Positions 1 to 8,400 of a stretch of DNA of 64,000 nt are shown here, piece by piece. Source of the stretch: Aliidiomarina minuta (GTDB lineage Bacteria > Pseudomonadota > Gammaproteobacteria > Enterobacterales > Alteromonadaceae); the NCBI RefSeq assembly GCF_003987145.1, contig NZ_PIPL01000001.1, positions 1,178,001-1,242,000 of the forward strand. The letters run 5' to 3'. Made by a program: the position numbers and the translations under genes. A model generated the notes under the pieces. The model made no database searches and was not told the DNA's origin. It saw only the letters and a list, made by a program, of their open reading frames with translations. Numbering within the stretch: position 1 is the stretch's first letter; every line of letters begins with the position of its first letter.

Positions 1-126
1 AATAATAAATAAGGTTTCATCATGCGCGGGCGCACCATACTTTTCGCTTTGTAGCGTCTGCGCCCCAAGGAGTTTATCCAGCTGCAGATAGTCACTGTAA
101 TAAACCGCTTCTTTGTTCTTTTTCAT
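1..126 (-). CDS. kynA: Tryptophan 2,3-dioxygenase, N-terminal fragment
   Basis: Only the first 42 codons are present; the gene runs off the left edge. The translation starts MKKNKEAVYYSDYLQLDKLL and continues with GAQTLQSEKYGAPAHDE, which matches the conserved opening of the haem enzyme that converts L-tryptophan to N-formylkynurenine, the first step of the kynurenine pathway. The start ATG at 126 is preceded by a modest AGAG Shine-Dalgarno. It is divergent from the ComFB-like gene. The catalytic histidines lie outside the window, so integrity cannot be judged. Confidence 0.85.
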   Translation of the reverse strand, partial: MKKNKEAVYYSDYLQLDKLLGAQTLQSEKYGAPAHDETLFII

Positions 127-266
127 AATCTCTGGCCTGCTTATTATAAATACCAGCTTCATTAAAACAGGCGCAGGTAAAGAGGTAAAGCCAGCCATTG
201 ATAAAGTGTTGCTGCGCAGCGCAGCCCCCGCTATGCTGGAGGTATATTAACTGTAGGAGAAGTTGC

Positions 267-539
267 ATGACCTGGGATGATGATATTCACAATGTGTATG
301 AAAAACTGGTCGTTGAATATGTTGAAGGTTTAGAGATGGAAAAAACCCATGACCACGACTTCATCGCCGACATGTGCTGTGTAGTACTGAACAAGTTGCC
401 ATCGCGTTACATCCGACATGACGTCGATATGCAATTTTACTTAACCGATTCGGAGCGCGAGGAAATGCAGGAGCGAGTTGCCCACGCTGTTAATGCAGCG
501 CTGGTTAAGTTACAAAATAAGAATAGTAGAGAAGAATAA
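267..539 (+). CDS. Late competence protein ComFB family
   Basis: A 90-residue protein beginning MTWDDDIHNVYEKLVVEYVE, with LPSRYIRHDVDMQFYLTDSE in the middle. The IHN.YEKLV and LP.RYIRH.VDM..YL motifs are typical of ComFB-family proteins; their role in Gram-negative bacteria is poorly defined, and in some lineages they are linked to motility or nucleotide signalling. The frame is open from 198, but ATG 267 is preferred because TAGGAGA lies six bases upstream and the extra 23 residues are cysteine-rich and unlike the family. No terminator lies between its stop and the oppositely oriented SRP RNA gene. Confidence 0.75.
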   Translation: MTWDDDIHNVYEKLVVEYVEGLEMEKTHDHDFIADMCCVVLNKLPSRYIRHDVDMQFYLTDSEREEMQERVAHAVNAALVKLQNKNSREE

Positions 540-545
540 AAGAAG

Positions 546-658
546 GAGGTGAACCCCACCAGCCACACCCCGGCACACACATCCCTGACTGCGGCTGCTC
601 CCTTCCGGGCCTGACCGAGTCCGCCAGTTAATGTTGCGAGGGGACCCGTGGGGCCACC
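546..658 (-). ncRNA. ffs: Signal recognition particle 4.5S RNA
   Basis: On the minus strand the conserved apical domain reads GGTCAGGCCCGGAAGGGAGC followed by AGCC, the hallmark of bacterial small SRP RNA that binds Ffh. The ends pair: GGTGGCCCC near 658 with GGGGTTCACC near 548. A short U-rich run (TTCTTTT) follows at 538-544. Length is about 113 nt, normal for a gammaproteobacterial 4.5S RNA. Exact ends are inferred from pairing. Confidence 0.93.
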
Positions 659-690
659 AAGGCGCATTATCAATTAAATGCGCCTTTTTT
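659..690 (+). terminator. Rho-independent terminator overlapping the ffs promoter
   Basis: The stem GGCGCATT (661-668) pairs with AATGCGCC (677-684) and is followed by six T on the plus strand only, so it is oriented to stop plus-strand transcripts. The nearest plus-strand gene is the ComFB-like gene, whose transcript would first run antisense through ffs. Confidence 0.65.
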
Positions 691-694
691 GCAA
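666..694 (-). promoter_or_regulatory. Sigma-70 promoter of ffs
   Basis: On the minus strand, -35 TTGCAA (689-694) and -10 GATAAT (666-671) are separated by exactly 17 bases, placing transcription start close to the first paired base of the SRP RNA at about 658. The element overlaps the plus-strand terminator hairpin at 659-690. Confidence 0.75.
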
Positions 695-736
695 GCCAAG
701 TCAGCTATTCAGTTAACGATTTCGTTAACTGTTTCG

Positions 737-3700
737 TTAACGGTAATGCCGCCCTTCCTGCGCATTTACTCTGGGCTCCAGACGATAACCGCTGGACATA
801 AACGCATAACCCAGTCCTAAACGAACCGAAGGTTCAACACCTTCAATGGGTGTCACCACGCTTAATGTCAGGCCAACTCCCCCGCCTAAACTGAAATGCG
901 TGTTCAGTTCAGCAAAAGAATAGCTATTGGCCACGCCATCACTGGGTAGTCGCTCCCAGGCTGCGCCCTGCTCTGGCTGCACCTCAGCGCGGCTATCATC
1001 ACTCCATTGAGCATATTCCAGCCCATGATTAATGGTTAATGAAGTCACCACTGAGTCCTCCAGAAAACTGAACCAGAAACCAATACCTGCACTGACAAAA
1101 TAATTATCCAGTTCCAGTCCCACATCACGGTTGCGGTCTTCCCGTTCAAGTAATAACTGATGACTGCGGGTACCGCCTGAAAACTGGGTGGTCAGATTAA
1201 AACGATTCAGATAGCGCTGTACCGAAATCTCAAACTCGCTCTCAGGGCCTTCATAATTAACATGATTAACACGTTCAATCTGTGTCAGGTCAGAATAATT
1301 GATGTTACGCCCCTGAACCCAGGGTAGCTTATAATCATCCGTGGGTTCTCCCCCGGCACGCATGTGATAAAAACTAAAACGCCAACCGTGGTGATATGGA
1401 TGACGATAAGCCGGCGCGGTATATTCCCGGTTCACCGTCCGGTCCGTTATCAACTGAAAACGGTCATCAATAATCTGATAATCCGGATCAAACTCATCGC
1501 CGTCCAGGCGGCCCACTTCTATATGGTAAGCCCCGGCTTCGAGCTCACGATTCACATTATTCGATACCGATTTATAGACGGAGTTACCGTTACGATTCAC
1601 CTGCAGTGTCGACCGCCGATCCCGCGCGCTTAACGCCAGCCAGCCATACTGACGCTCTTCAAGAGCAAAATAAGCAAAACCATAAGGGGCGCCTGCAGCA
1701 ATATCGACGTCACTATGCAACGAACGGTGCCCTTGCATGTTAGCGCTGACTCTATAAGTCGCACCTGTGTCGACCGAGTGACGCACCGGAGACCCCACAG
1801 AACGGCCATCAATTTCAATATTAGCCTGCTGAGGATTTTTATAAATATAAACCGTAGCCTGTTCATTGCTGAACAATCGCTGCCGCGTAACACTATCGGT
1901 ATGCATCAGCGCCAGTTCCGGATGCCGCCAGTCCTGAGCAATAGATTGCGTAGCATAACCAACAATAAAGATATTAAAATTGGCGGGCAAATCACTGAGC
2001 TCAACCCAGGCCGTAAAACCATTCGCATCGGTGCTCAGCTCTTCAGTGCTTATGCGCAGCACAGTATTCGGCTGCGGGCGGGCCGTTTCCTGATGCAGCA
2101 GTACAAAACGTACACGTTCACCATCATTAGCTACTATAGGCAGTACTTTCATAGCATCCACGCTACTTTCAACCGCCCCACGGAAATAGTTAGCAAAAGT
2201 CGCGCTCTGTCCATCGGCAGTGGTGAAGGTCGCGTCCCCCACACCATCACGAGCGGCTAACGCCAGACCTTCCAGCGCACGTCTTTGCCTGCGTGCCGGT
2301 TCACTCTCCGCCACCTGCTCGAGCTGCAAAACTTTATTCAGCGAAGCGGCGTTGCGTCGGGCCTGGGCGGTTATACGCTGCATCGTCTCGTTATCAATCT
2401 CTGCACGCACATACCAGCTGTCATCAAAGCGCTGACTGTGGGCGACCCTGACATTTTCCAGCTCTACATTTGACCAGGTAAACAAAGTACTGGTGAACTC
2501 TTCTTCCAGTTCATCGCCACTTTGGCGGAAACGTTGCTCATCTTCACCGCGTACATTGCTCAGCACCTGTTCAGCTATTTCAAACTGAGCATTCTGCAGT
2601 GCCTCTTCACGAGAACTGCCTGCCCCATGTCCCTGCACATAACCGGATCTGGGCGCCAGTTGACGTTGTTGGGTTTCGTATTCATACGCCTGCATATCCG
2701 TTTGCTCTGGAGTACTGGAACAGGCACTCAAACCCACGGCTAATAAAACAGTCAGTATGTAACGCTTTGCAGCCCAGCCAAGGCCCAAAAATAATACACC
2801 GGCAAGCAACAACCAGGGCGCGTTTAACAGCAACCAGGCAGCGGCAATAACGGGTAACAGTAATAATCGGACCACAGCAGCTAACCACTCATGCGTTGCT
2901 ACCCTCTGCGCCAGCGCCGGAGAGTGTTCATAATAAAAAGCAATAAAAGCATCCCCGGCCCGGTGTCCTCGCAAGAAGCGATCACGGAACTGGCGCAGCG
3001 TCGACACCTGGGGCTCAAGCAATGACCCAAATGCGGCGGTAGCAATAAAGCATTGATCTTCGTCCATATCGATAGAGGTACCACCACTAATATCAAAACC
3101 TATCTGGCAAGCCGCTGTTTCTATAGGAGCCAGTTGTTGGCTTGCCGTTGACAGCGTGCCTTCTGCCTCCCAGGACGCATTAATTTCAAGCTGATAGGCA
3201 GACTCACAGCTAAGTCCTGAGACCGCAAGGCTGTCCTGGTTATGCTCAACAACGACAACAGCTGGTTGCCAGGAAGCCCCACCGTCTGCGCTTTTACGGG
3301 CACTGAATTCGGGTTCAGCGTAATAGAATGCGTCTTCGCGTAGATGGGCCCGCAGACTACTGCTGCCCGGTTGCGCTGGTGCCCGCAGAAAACCACCGTC
3401 ACAGGACGAGGTGCCCATCGTCTGCACCGGCGTCACTGTGCGCTCATCGCTATTCTGACTTTCTGCAACAGCGCGTATATCAACTTCACTGGAGCACGCC
3501 AGCACCGCATAAAAGGCACTCAAATCACCGCTACCCGAACGGATCTCCTGCTGCGAACCTGTAATCCTCTGCCAATCTGCATCCTCGGCTATACGGTACT
3601 CAAACCAGGCGTCTGCATTACCATCCAGAGTCTCAACCGAAGCGGTTATCTGAATAGCATCAAAATAGTTATTTTCTTGCTGAGGAAGGCTCACCAAAGG

Positions 3701-5341
3701 GCGCAGTGAGAGCTCTCCGGAAGGCAAGGACAGCTGTTGAATCAACACATTTACAGGCTCATGTGTGTCCTGCAAAGCCTGCCACTCCACTTCGATGTCG
3801 GTTATGCCGTCATACAAAGGAATGTCTATCACTACCGACTGCAAGTTATCGCTGACATCCAGCTGCTCGCTCGTCCACACTGTCTGTTCATTCAACAAAA
3901 TTCGAAGCTGTCCTTTATCAGTACCGTTATCAGTACCGTAAAGCAATGACAACGCCAGTTCAGCGCCTGCTAAAAAACGGCCGCTCAGTGACCAGCTAGC
4001 CGTTTCCTCTGCGGTTAACTCTGGCGCTCGCAAGGCGTTTTTCTCAATAAGCCAGCCTTTGCCCTGCAGTCCATTGATCAGGTAATACGGCCGCTCGGCC
4101 GCCAGAAAGTCAGCCGAAAAATACATCGCAGCACTACCCTTATCGTGCATCTGAATAGGTATCGTTTTGGAGTTACTGTCGTTGGCGGCAAGATAGTTGC
4201 TACGGCTATTCGCTCCCCAAGCATAGAAAGCTCCGTCCTCAGTAGCTGCGTAAGCGGCAGAGTGGCCTACTGACAACTGCTTAACCTCAGTTTCAGGCGC
4301 AAATTGCACCTGCCGGGGCGAAGACTGATCCTGGGTCGAACCTATGCCCAGTTGACCGTTGTTGTTATACCCCCAGGCAAACACCTCTCCGTTTTCTGTG
4401 CGCGCAAAAGCCAGCCCGCGGCCGGCATGATTCTGACCACCCGCTTGCAAATAATTCACCTGCGACAAATCGGCCGGATCAATACGCGCTGGCACCTCAC
4501 CATCACCAGTCACCGCTGCATCACGCCCCAGAGCTGGTACTTCACGGCCCCAGGACCAGACATAACCTTCACTGTCGAGCGCGTAACTGTTCACCGGTCC
4601 TGCTGCTATCTGAACCCACTCAACATCATCCGGTTTTAATACCGCGACCGGAAAGCTTTCAGCAACACCATAACCTTCATCACCGTTACCTAATTGTCCA
4701 TAACGGTTATTGCCCCAGGCCCATAACTGGCCCTCGGCATCCAGCAATAAAGCATGTTCTGCGCCCGCGGCGATTTTAACACCTGCGGCGCTGGCTGCAG
4801 GCATAGGCACCCGGCTCCAGCCACCACCGTTGCCCAATTGTCCCTGTTGGTCACGGCCTGCGCTGCGCACCTGCCCCTCATCATCCAGTAACAATGCGAA
4901 AAATTCGCCATGCGCCATAGCCACAACTGGCCGTTTATCCGGCATGACAATAGGCACTGGCGTAGACTGATTGGCGCTGGAACCATCGCCCAGCTGATCA
5001 TCGTTATTGCTACCCCAGGCGTAGACATCACCGTTCTTCAATAAAGCATGACTGAAGTTACGACCTGAGCTGATCGCTTGCACACCGCTAAGACCGGTTA
5101 TCTGGGTTAACTGATCAACATTATTATACGTGGAACCACCCAGGCCCAAACGGCCGGAGTTGTTTGACCCCAGACTCCAGAGCGTCGCGTCTTTTTTTAG
5201 CAGCAGGCTGAACCCCTCGCCACCGCTTATCGACTGACCATTGTTTGTCTCAGCAGCCAAAGCAGGCGCCGAAAAGAAAGCTACGCATAACCATGCGAGC
5301 ACAAGAAGGCTCTGGGTTAAAGACACAACCGCAGTACTCAT
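737..5341 (-). CDS. RCC1-propeller / CFI-box / LPP20-like / PEGA giant envelope protein
   Basis: About 1534 residues. The chosen ATG 5341 has AGGAG five bases upstream and opens a signal peptide (VLAWLCVAFFSAPALAA); the frame is open to 5395, but that extension lies in a terminator hairpin. Seven RCC1-type repeats (WxWGxNxxxQLGxG pattern) fill roughly residues 40-400 and could form a seven-bladed propeller. A CFI-box module (CFIATAAFGSLLEPQVSTLR) begins near residue 764, followed by hydrophobic segments at about 824-856 that normally end such proteins. Here the frame continues into a lipoprotein-like segment (VLLAVGLSAC, Cys about 874), an LPP20-like domain, a PEGA domain (VYIYKNPQQANIEIDGRSVG) and a beta-rich C-terminus resembling an outer-membrane barrel. 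It may be a true fusion or two genes with translational restart; no internal Shine-Dalgarno is clear. Function unknown, probably cell surface. Confidence 0.75.
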   Translation of the reverse strand: MSTAVVSLTQSLLVLAWLCVAFFSAPALAAETNNGQSISGGEGFSLLLKKDATLWSLGSNNSGRLGLGGSTYNNVDQLTQITGLSGVQAISSGRNFSHALLKNGDVYAWGSNNDDQLGDGSSANQSTPVPIVMPDKRPVVAMAHGEFFALLLDDEGQVRSAGRDQQGQLGNGGGWSRVPMPAASAAGVKIAAGAEHALLLDAEGQLWAWGNNRYGQLGNGDEGYGVAESFPVAVLKPDDVEWVQIAAGPVNSYALDSEGYVWSWGREVPALGRDAAVTGDGEVPARIDPADLSQVNYLQAGGQNHAGRGLAFARTENGEVFAWGYNNNGQLGIGSTQDQSSPRQVQFAPETEVKQLSVGHSAAYAATEDGAFYAWGANSRSNYLAANDSNSKTIPIQMHDKGSAAMYFSADFLAAERPYYLINGLQGKGWLIEKNALRAPELTAEETASWSLSGRFLAGAELALSLLYGTDNGTDKGQLRILLNEQTVWTSEQLDVSDNLQSVVIDIPLYDGITDIEVEWQALQDTHEPVNVLIQQLSLPSGELSLRPLVSLPQQENNYFDAIQITASVETLDGNADAWFEYRIAEDADWQRITGSQQEIRSGSGDLSAFYAVLACSSEVDIRAVAESQNSDERTVTPVQTMGTSSCDGGFLRAPAQPGSSSLRAHLREDAFYYAEPEFSARKSADGGASWQPAVVVVEHNQDSLAVSGLSCESAYQLEINASWEAEGTLSTASQQLAPIETAACQIGFDISGGTSIDMDEDQCFIATAAFGSLLEPQVSTLRQFRDRFLRGHRAGDAFIAFYYEHSPALAQRVATHEWLAAVVRLLLLPVIAAAWLLLNAPWLLLAGVLFLGLGWAAKRYILTVLLAVGLSACSSTPEQTDMQAYEYETQQRQLAPRSGYVQGHGAGSSREEALQNAQFEIAEQVLSNVRGEDEQRFRQSGDELEEEFTSTLFTWSNVELENVRVAHSQRFDDSWYVRAEIDNETMQRITAQARRNAASLNKVLQLEQVAESEPARRQRRALEGLALAARDGVGDATFTTADGQSATFANYFRGAVESSVDAMKVLPIVANDGERVRFVLLHQETARPQPNTVLRISTEELSTDANGFTAWVELSDLPANFNIFIVGYATQSIAQDWRHPELALMHTDSVTRQRLFSNEQATVYIYKNPQQANIEIDGRSVGSPVRHSVDTGATYRVSANMQGHRSLHSDVDIAAGAPYGFAYFALEERQYGWLALSARDRRSTLQVNRNGNSVYKSVSNNVNRELEAGAYHIEVGRLDGDEFDPDYQIIDDRFQLITDRTVNREYTAPAYRHPYHHGWRFSFYHMRAGGEPTDDYKLPWVQGRNINYSDLTQIERVNHVNYEGPESEFEISVQRYLNRFNLTTQFSGGTRSHQLLLEREDRNRDVGLELDNYFVSAGIGFWFSFLEDSVVTSLTINHGLEYAQWSDDSRAEVQPEQGAAWERLPSDGVANSYSFAELNTHFSLGGGVGLTLSVVTPIEGVEPSVRLGLGYAFMSSGYRLEPRVNAQEGRHYR

Positions 5342-5375
5342 GGGAACTCCTGAGTTTATTCTTATTAGGTAGGAA

Positions 5376-5406
5376 AAAATAAAACGGCGCTGCAAACGCC
5401 GTTTTT
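5376..5406 (-). terminator. Rho-independent terminator
   Basis: Stem AAAACGGCG (5381-5389) with CGCCGTTTT (5397-5405) and a 7-base loop. Read on the minus strand it is followed by ATTTTTT, so it can end transcription from the small lipoprotein gene upstream, before the start of the giant gene. Confidence 0.7.
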
Positions 5407-5423
5407 ATCATATTTTACTGTAT

Positions 5424-5606
5424 TCAGCCGCCCAAACGGTCCAGAGCATCATCAGCCGCTCGCTGATTACGATCCTGACGTGCTTCACGCTCGTGCTGCT
5501 GACGCTGACGCTCGGCCTCTTCAGGAGTCATGCCCGTGGCACAACCGCTTAAACCAGAAACCGCTACCACCGAGGTCAATAACAATAGCAAAAATGATAA
5601 TTTCAT
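5424..5606 (-). CDS. Small lipoprotein
   Basis: A 60-residue protein starting MKLSFLLLLLTSVVAVSGLS with lipobox LSGC at about residue 18-21. The mature part is only about 40 residues, highly charged and probably helical (EEAERQRQQHEREARQDRN), ending LDRLGG. The ATG at 5606 has a perfect CCGGAGG six bases upstream; the open frame extends 20 codons further but without a signal. It lies 13 bp downstream of the LPP20 lipoprotein gene and is probably co-transcribed with it. Function unknown. Confidence 0.75.
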   Translation of the reverse strand: MKLSFLLLLLTSVVAVSGLSGCATGMTPEEAERQRQQHEREARQDRNQRAADDALDRLGG

Positions 5607-5619
5607 AACTTCCTCCGGC

Positions 5620-6111
5620 TTATCGTGTTGCCTGCATGCGCTCGTCCATCTCATCCAGTAACGCACGACCTGTCAATTCAGCCTGGTTACGTGGCATACG
5701 CACACCGACAAATACACGCACAGAACCATCGTCCTGGCGTACACGCTCAATCTGGTAAACTTCAGCGCCAGTTACTGCGGTTTGAGTGCGTTCCTGCATA
5801 GCGCTGGTAAAGACACCATAGGTTTCAGGGTCATCCAGATTATGTTGTCCGCCTTCACGAGCCTCGGCTTCAAATGACGTTTGCAGAGATTCAGCTAATT
5901 CGCCCCGGGCATTCAGACGCGCCTGACGCGCAGCCATATTTGCATTATTGCTATGGCCTTCAGCAAAACCATAAAAATACTGGTCATCATTCTGGCGAAC
6001 GTCATACCATGATGGCCATTCTGATTGCACAGGCTCAGGTGACGATGAGCAGGCCGAAAGTGTGAAAGTAGCAATACCAACGATTGCCAGAGAGCGAAGA
6101 AATGATTGCAT
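5620..6111 (-). CDS. LPP20-family lipoprotein
   Basis: 163 residues: signal peptide MQSFLRSLAIVGIATFTLSA with lipobox LSAC at about 18-21, then a compact domain with WPSWYDVRQNDDQYFYGFAE and ..ARLNARGELAESL.. that follows the LPP20/LpoB-like pattern of small outer-membrane lipoproteins. The start at 6111 is supported by GGAGGGG a few bases upstream. The same fold appears to recur after Cys874 of the giant protein encoded downstream, suggesting a functional set anchored at the outer membrane. The biochemical role is not known. Confidence 0.8.
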   Translation of the reverse strand: MQSFLRSLAIVGIATFTLSACSSSPEPVQSEWPSWYDVRQNDDQYFYGFAEGHSNNANMAARQARLNARGELAESLQTSFEAEAREGGQHNLDDPETYGVFTSAMQERTQTAVTGAEVYQIERVRQDDGSVRVFVGVRMPRNQAELTGRALLDEMDERMQATR

Positions 6112-6224
6112 AGTCCCCTCCAATGGGATTTACCTGATTTAGTCTTTCTTATGTGTAATATTTATTAGTTTCATTAAGCTTCTTTGAGCTCTTCTATCTT
6201 ATAAAAAACAAAGCCTTATTTCAA

Positions 6225-6983
6225 TTACAGTGTTTTATTCGCCTTTTTCGCAATCACTTGCTGTGCCTCATCGCTGGCAAGGGCTTTCATGAATACTTTT
6301 AACTCACGCTGTATACGTTCAGAGGCACTTTCTGGCGCTGCTTTCAGTAACTTTTTGCTGTTTCTGAGCGCTTGTGGCGGTTTAGCTGCTAGTTTATCAG
6401 CAACCTGGTTTACCTCGGCTGCCAGCTGTGAATTTTTAACGACACTGTTAAGCAAACCAAACTGCAGCGCTTTTTGCGCATTAAAGGCTTCGCCTAAAAG
6501 CAATAATTCCGCAGCACGGGGGTAACCACAGATTTGCGGTAACAATAAACTGGAGCCAGCTTCAGGCACCAGTGCCAGATCAACAAAAGGCAAAGCAAAC
6601 ACGGCATCTTCAGCTGCATAAATAAGGTCGCAATGCAGTAGCAGGGTGGTGCCTATGCCTATCGCCGCCCCTTGTACCTGCGCCACCAAAGGCACAGTCA
6701 ATTGAGGTAAACGCTGCAATAGTTGAAAAACCGGCGCTTCAGGGGTCAGTTCGCCGTGTTTCAGAAAATCCTGTAAATCGTTGCCAGAACAAAAGGCGTC
6801 GCCTTCGCCACTGAATATCACCACCGACACACCAGCATCCTGCTCAGCCTGATTGAGGCCATCAAGCAATGATTGATACATATCCTGTGTCAGGGCATTT
6901 TTTTTATCGGGGCGGTTTAAATGCAGGCGCATGATAGCGCCTTCGCGGGAAATTTTTACCTGTTCGGTCACGTGTTCAGTCAT
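6225..6983 (-). CDS. Enoyl-CoA hydratase/isomerase family protein
   Basis: 252 residues, the usual crotonase length. MRLHLNRPDKKNALTQDMY and FSGEGDAFCSGNDLQDFL form the CoA-binding and oxyanion-hole regions, and QGAAIGIGTTLLLHCDLIYA is the second oxyanion strand. The classic catalytic Glu pair of hydratases is partly changed (FALPFVDLALVPEAGSSLLL keeps one Glu), so the protein may act as an isomerase or hydratase on an unknown acyl-CoA. It stands alone between the lipoprotein set and the SH3 lipoprotein, all on the minus strand. Confidence 0.85.
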   Translation of the reverse strand: MTEHVTEQVKISREGAIMRLHLNRPDKKNALTQDMYQSLLDGLNQAEQDAGVSVVIFSGEGDAFCSGNDLQDFLKHGELTPEAPVFQLLQRLPQLTVPLVAQVQGAAIGIGTTLLLHCDLIYAAEDAVFALPFVDLALVPEAGSSLLLPQICGYPRAAELLLLGEAFNAQKALQFGLLNSVVKNSQLAAEVNQVADKLAAKPPQALRNSKKLLKAAPESASERIQRELKVFMKALASDEAQQVIAKKANKTL

Positions 6984-7041
6984 GAAAAAGTCCTGTTAAC
7001 TGGTTGTACCTGTCGAAGGCACACTTTAGCATTGCCCCCAA

Positions 7042-8400
7042 TTATTGCAACTGAAGCACGGCTTCCGGCGCATAATGCACACGGGGTAAGGGCTGTTGAC
7101 GATACTCTGAATACCAGTCCTGCACCCGCGGCTGCATATAGCTGTCAATAATCTGCATCTGGCCAATGCACTGATTGAGCTCGCTCATCTGCAGACATAA
7201 ATCATCGGCTATTTCAGGAGGAAGGCCAGCAGCCTGCGGCAGGCTATGGCACAAGCGCTGAGCCACTGGGCTATCAAGGCGAATTTTATAATAATCTGCC
7301 GCATCTTCTCTAATCCGGTTATAAAACTCAGCATCCTGCCCCGGTTGCTGAATAACGCGCAGCGCACGATCCAGCCAGGCCATATTAGGGTAACTATGAA
7401 AAGTACCCCGCGGTCGTTGACGGCTATCCGCTTCACGCAACAGGTACGCATGAAAATCGGCAATCATCTGCTCACGTTCGGTTTCACACTGATAACTACG
7501 CTCAGCTATAGCTTGCAGCAAAGCAACAACGTTGCTGCGCTGGTGACTGTCGCCCTGAAAAAAATCATCGTCGCGCAATGGCTGCAAAGTGCTGTGATCA
7601 GCACTGCCAATCACCGCTCCTGTCAACATTTGCTGATTATAGCTCTGTCCTTCAATGGCCAGAATACGATCGGACTCCGATCGTGCCGCCACGCTAAGCT
7701 CGTCCAGATCTGAAGCCATCACCCAGCCAGTTGTTAAGGTATCGGCAAAATAAGCATGTACCCAGTACTCCCCGTTATGCTCCAACAACACCACATCCAG
7801 CAAACTCAGCTGCTCATCCTGACGCAGAGCTTCCAGCAACTCGCTGTCTTCATCAGGCTGGGTTAATAAAGCCGTGCGTGATGTAGCCACATATAAGGTA
7901 GTCAATGCGGTAATATCCGGTGCTTCGGTTGGCAGGCCGCGACGTTGTTGTAGACGGGCCAGCAACGCCTGATAGCGCACCTGATCTTCAATCCGCTGCA
8001 AAGGACCGCCCGCGCTGTGCAAGGCAACCAACTGCTCAGCTGCGGTTAACTCACCCAGCTCAGCCGCCTCTTCGTACCATTGTGTCGCCTGCGCATAATC
8101 AGGTTGGCGCGCTTCGTCCTGCAAACCTCGCTCATAAGTCAGTGCCAGGCGCATGGCCAGTTCAACCCGCTCATCGGCAGTAGCCTGTTGATAGAGATCC
8201 TGCAGATTTTCGGTAGCCTGAGTGAAGCACCCTGCCTGTTGCAGTTGTTCAACACTAATCAGGTTAGCCGGTAGTTGCTGTTGCTTATTCTGGCAGGACT
8301 CATCATGCGCCTGCTCCGGACTGAGAGGCTGAGAGGAACAGGCGCTGAGCAGCAAAACTGCCAGCGCCATTAATGGTTTTAAGATTCGCGTTTCGCCCAC
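7042..8400 (-). CDS. Lipoprotein with Sel1-like and SH3-like regions
   Basis: 452 residues. The N-terminus (LKPLMALAVLLLSACSSQ) is a lipoprotein signal with LSAC. A helical stretch at about residues 40-130 (AQATQWYEEAAELGELTAAE) resembles Sel1/TPR repeats, and LYVATSRTALLTQPDEDSEL with YWVHAYFADTLTTGWV at about 170-230 resembles a bacterial SH3 domain. The rest is helical and not recognised. The start is uncertain: GTG 8400 overlaps the ketoacyl synthase gene by 22 bp, while ATG 8370 would also give a full signal peptide. The overlap indicates co-transcription. Function unknown, presumably periplasmic face of the envelope. Confidence 0.7.
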   Translation of the reverse strand: MGETRILKPLMALAVLLLSACSSQPLSPEQAHDESCQNKQQQLPANLISVEQLQQAGCFTQATENLQDLYQQATADERVELAMRLALTYERGLQDEARQPDYAQATQWYEEAAELGELTAAEQLVALHSAGGPLQRIEDQVRYQALLARLQQRRGLPTEAPDITALTTLYVATSRTALLTQPDEDSELLEALRQDEQLSLLDVVLLEHNGEYWVHAYFADTLTTGWVMASDLDELSVAARSESDRILAIEGQSYNQQMLTGAVIGSADHSTLQPLRDDDFFQGDSHQRSNVVALLQAIAERSYQCETEREQMIADFHAYLLREADSRQRPRGTFHSYPNMAWLDRALRVIQQPGQDAEFYNRIREDAADYYKIRLDSPVAQRLCHSLPQAAGLPPEIADDLCLQMSELNQCIGQMQIIDSYMQPRVQDWYSEYRQQPLPRVHYAPEAVLQLQ

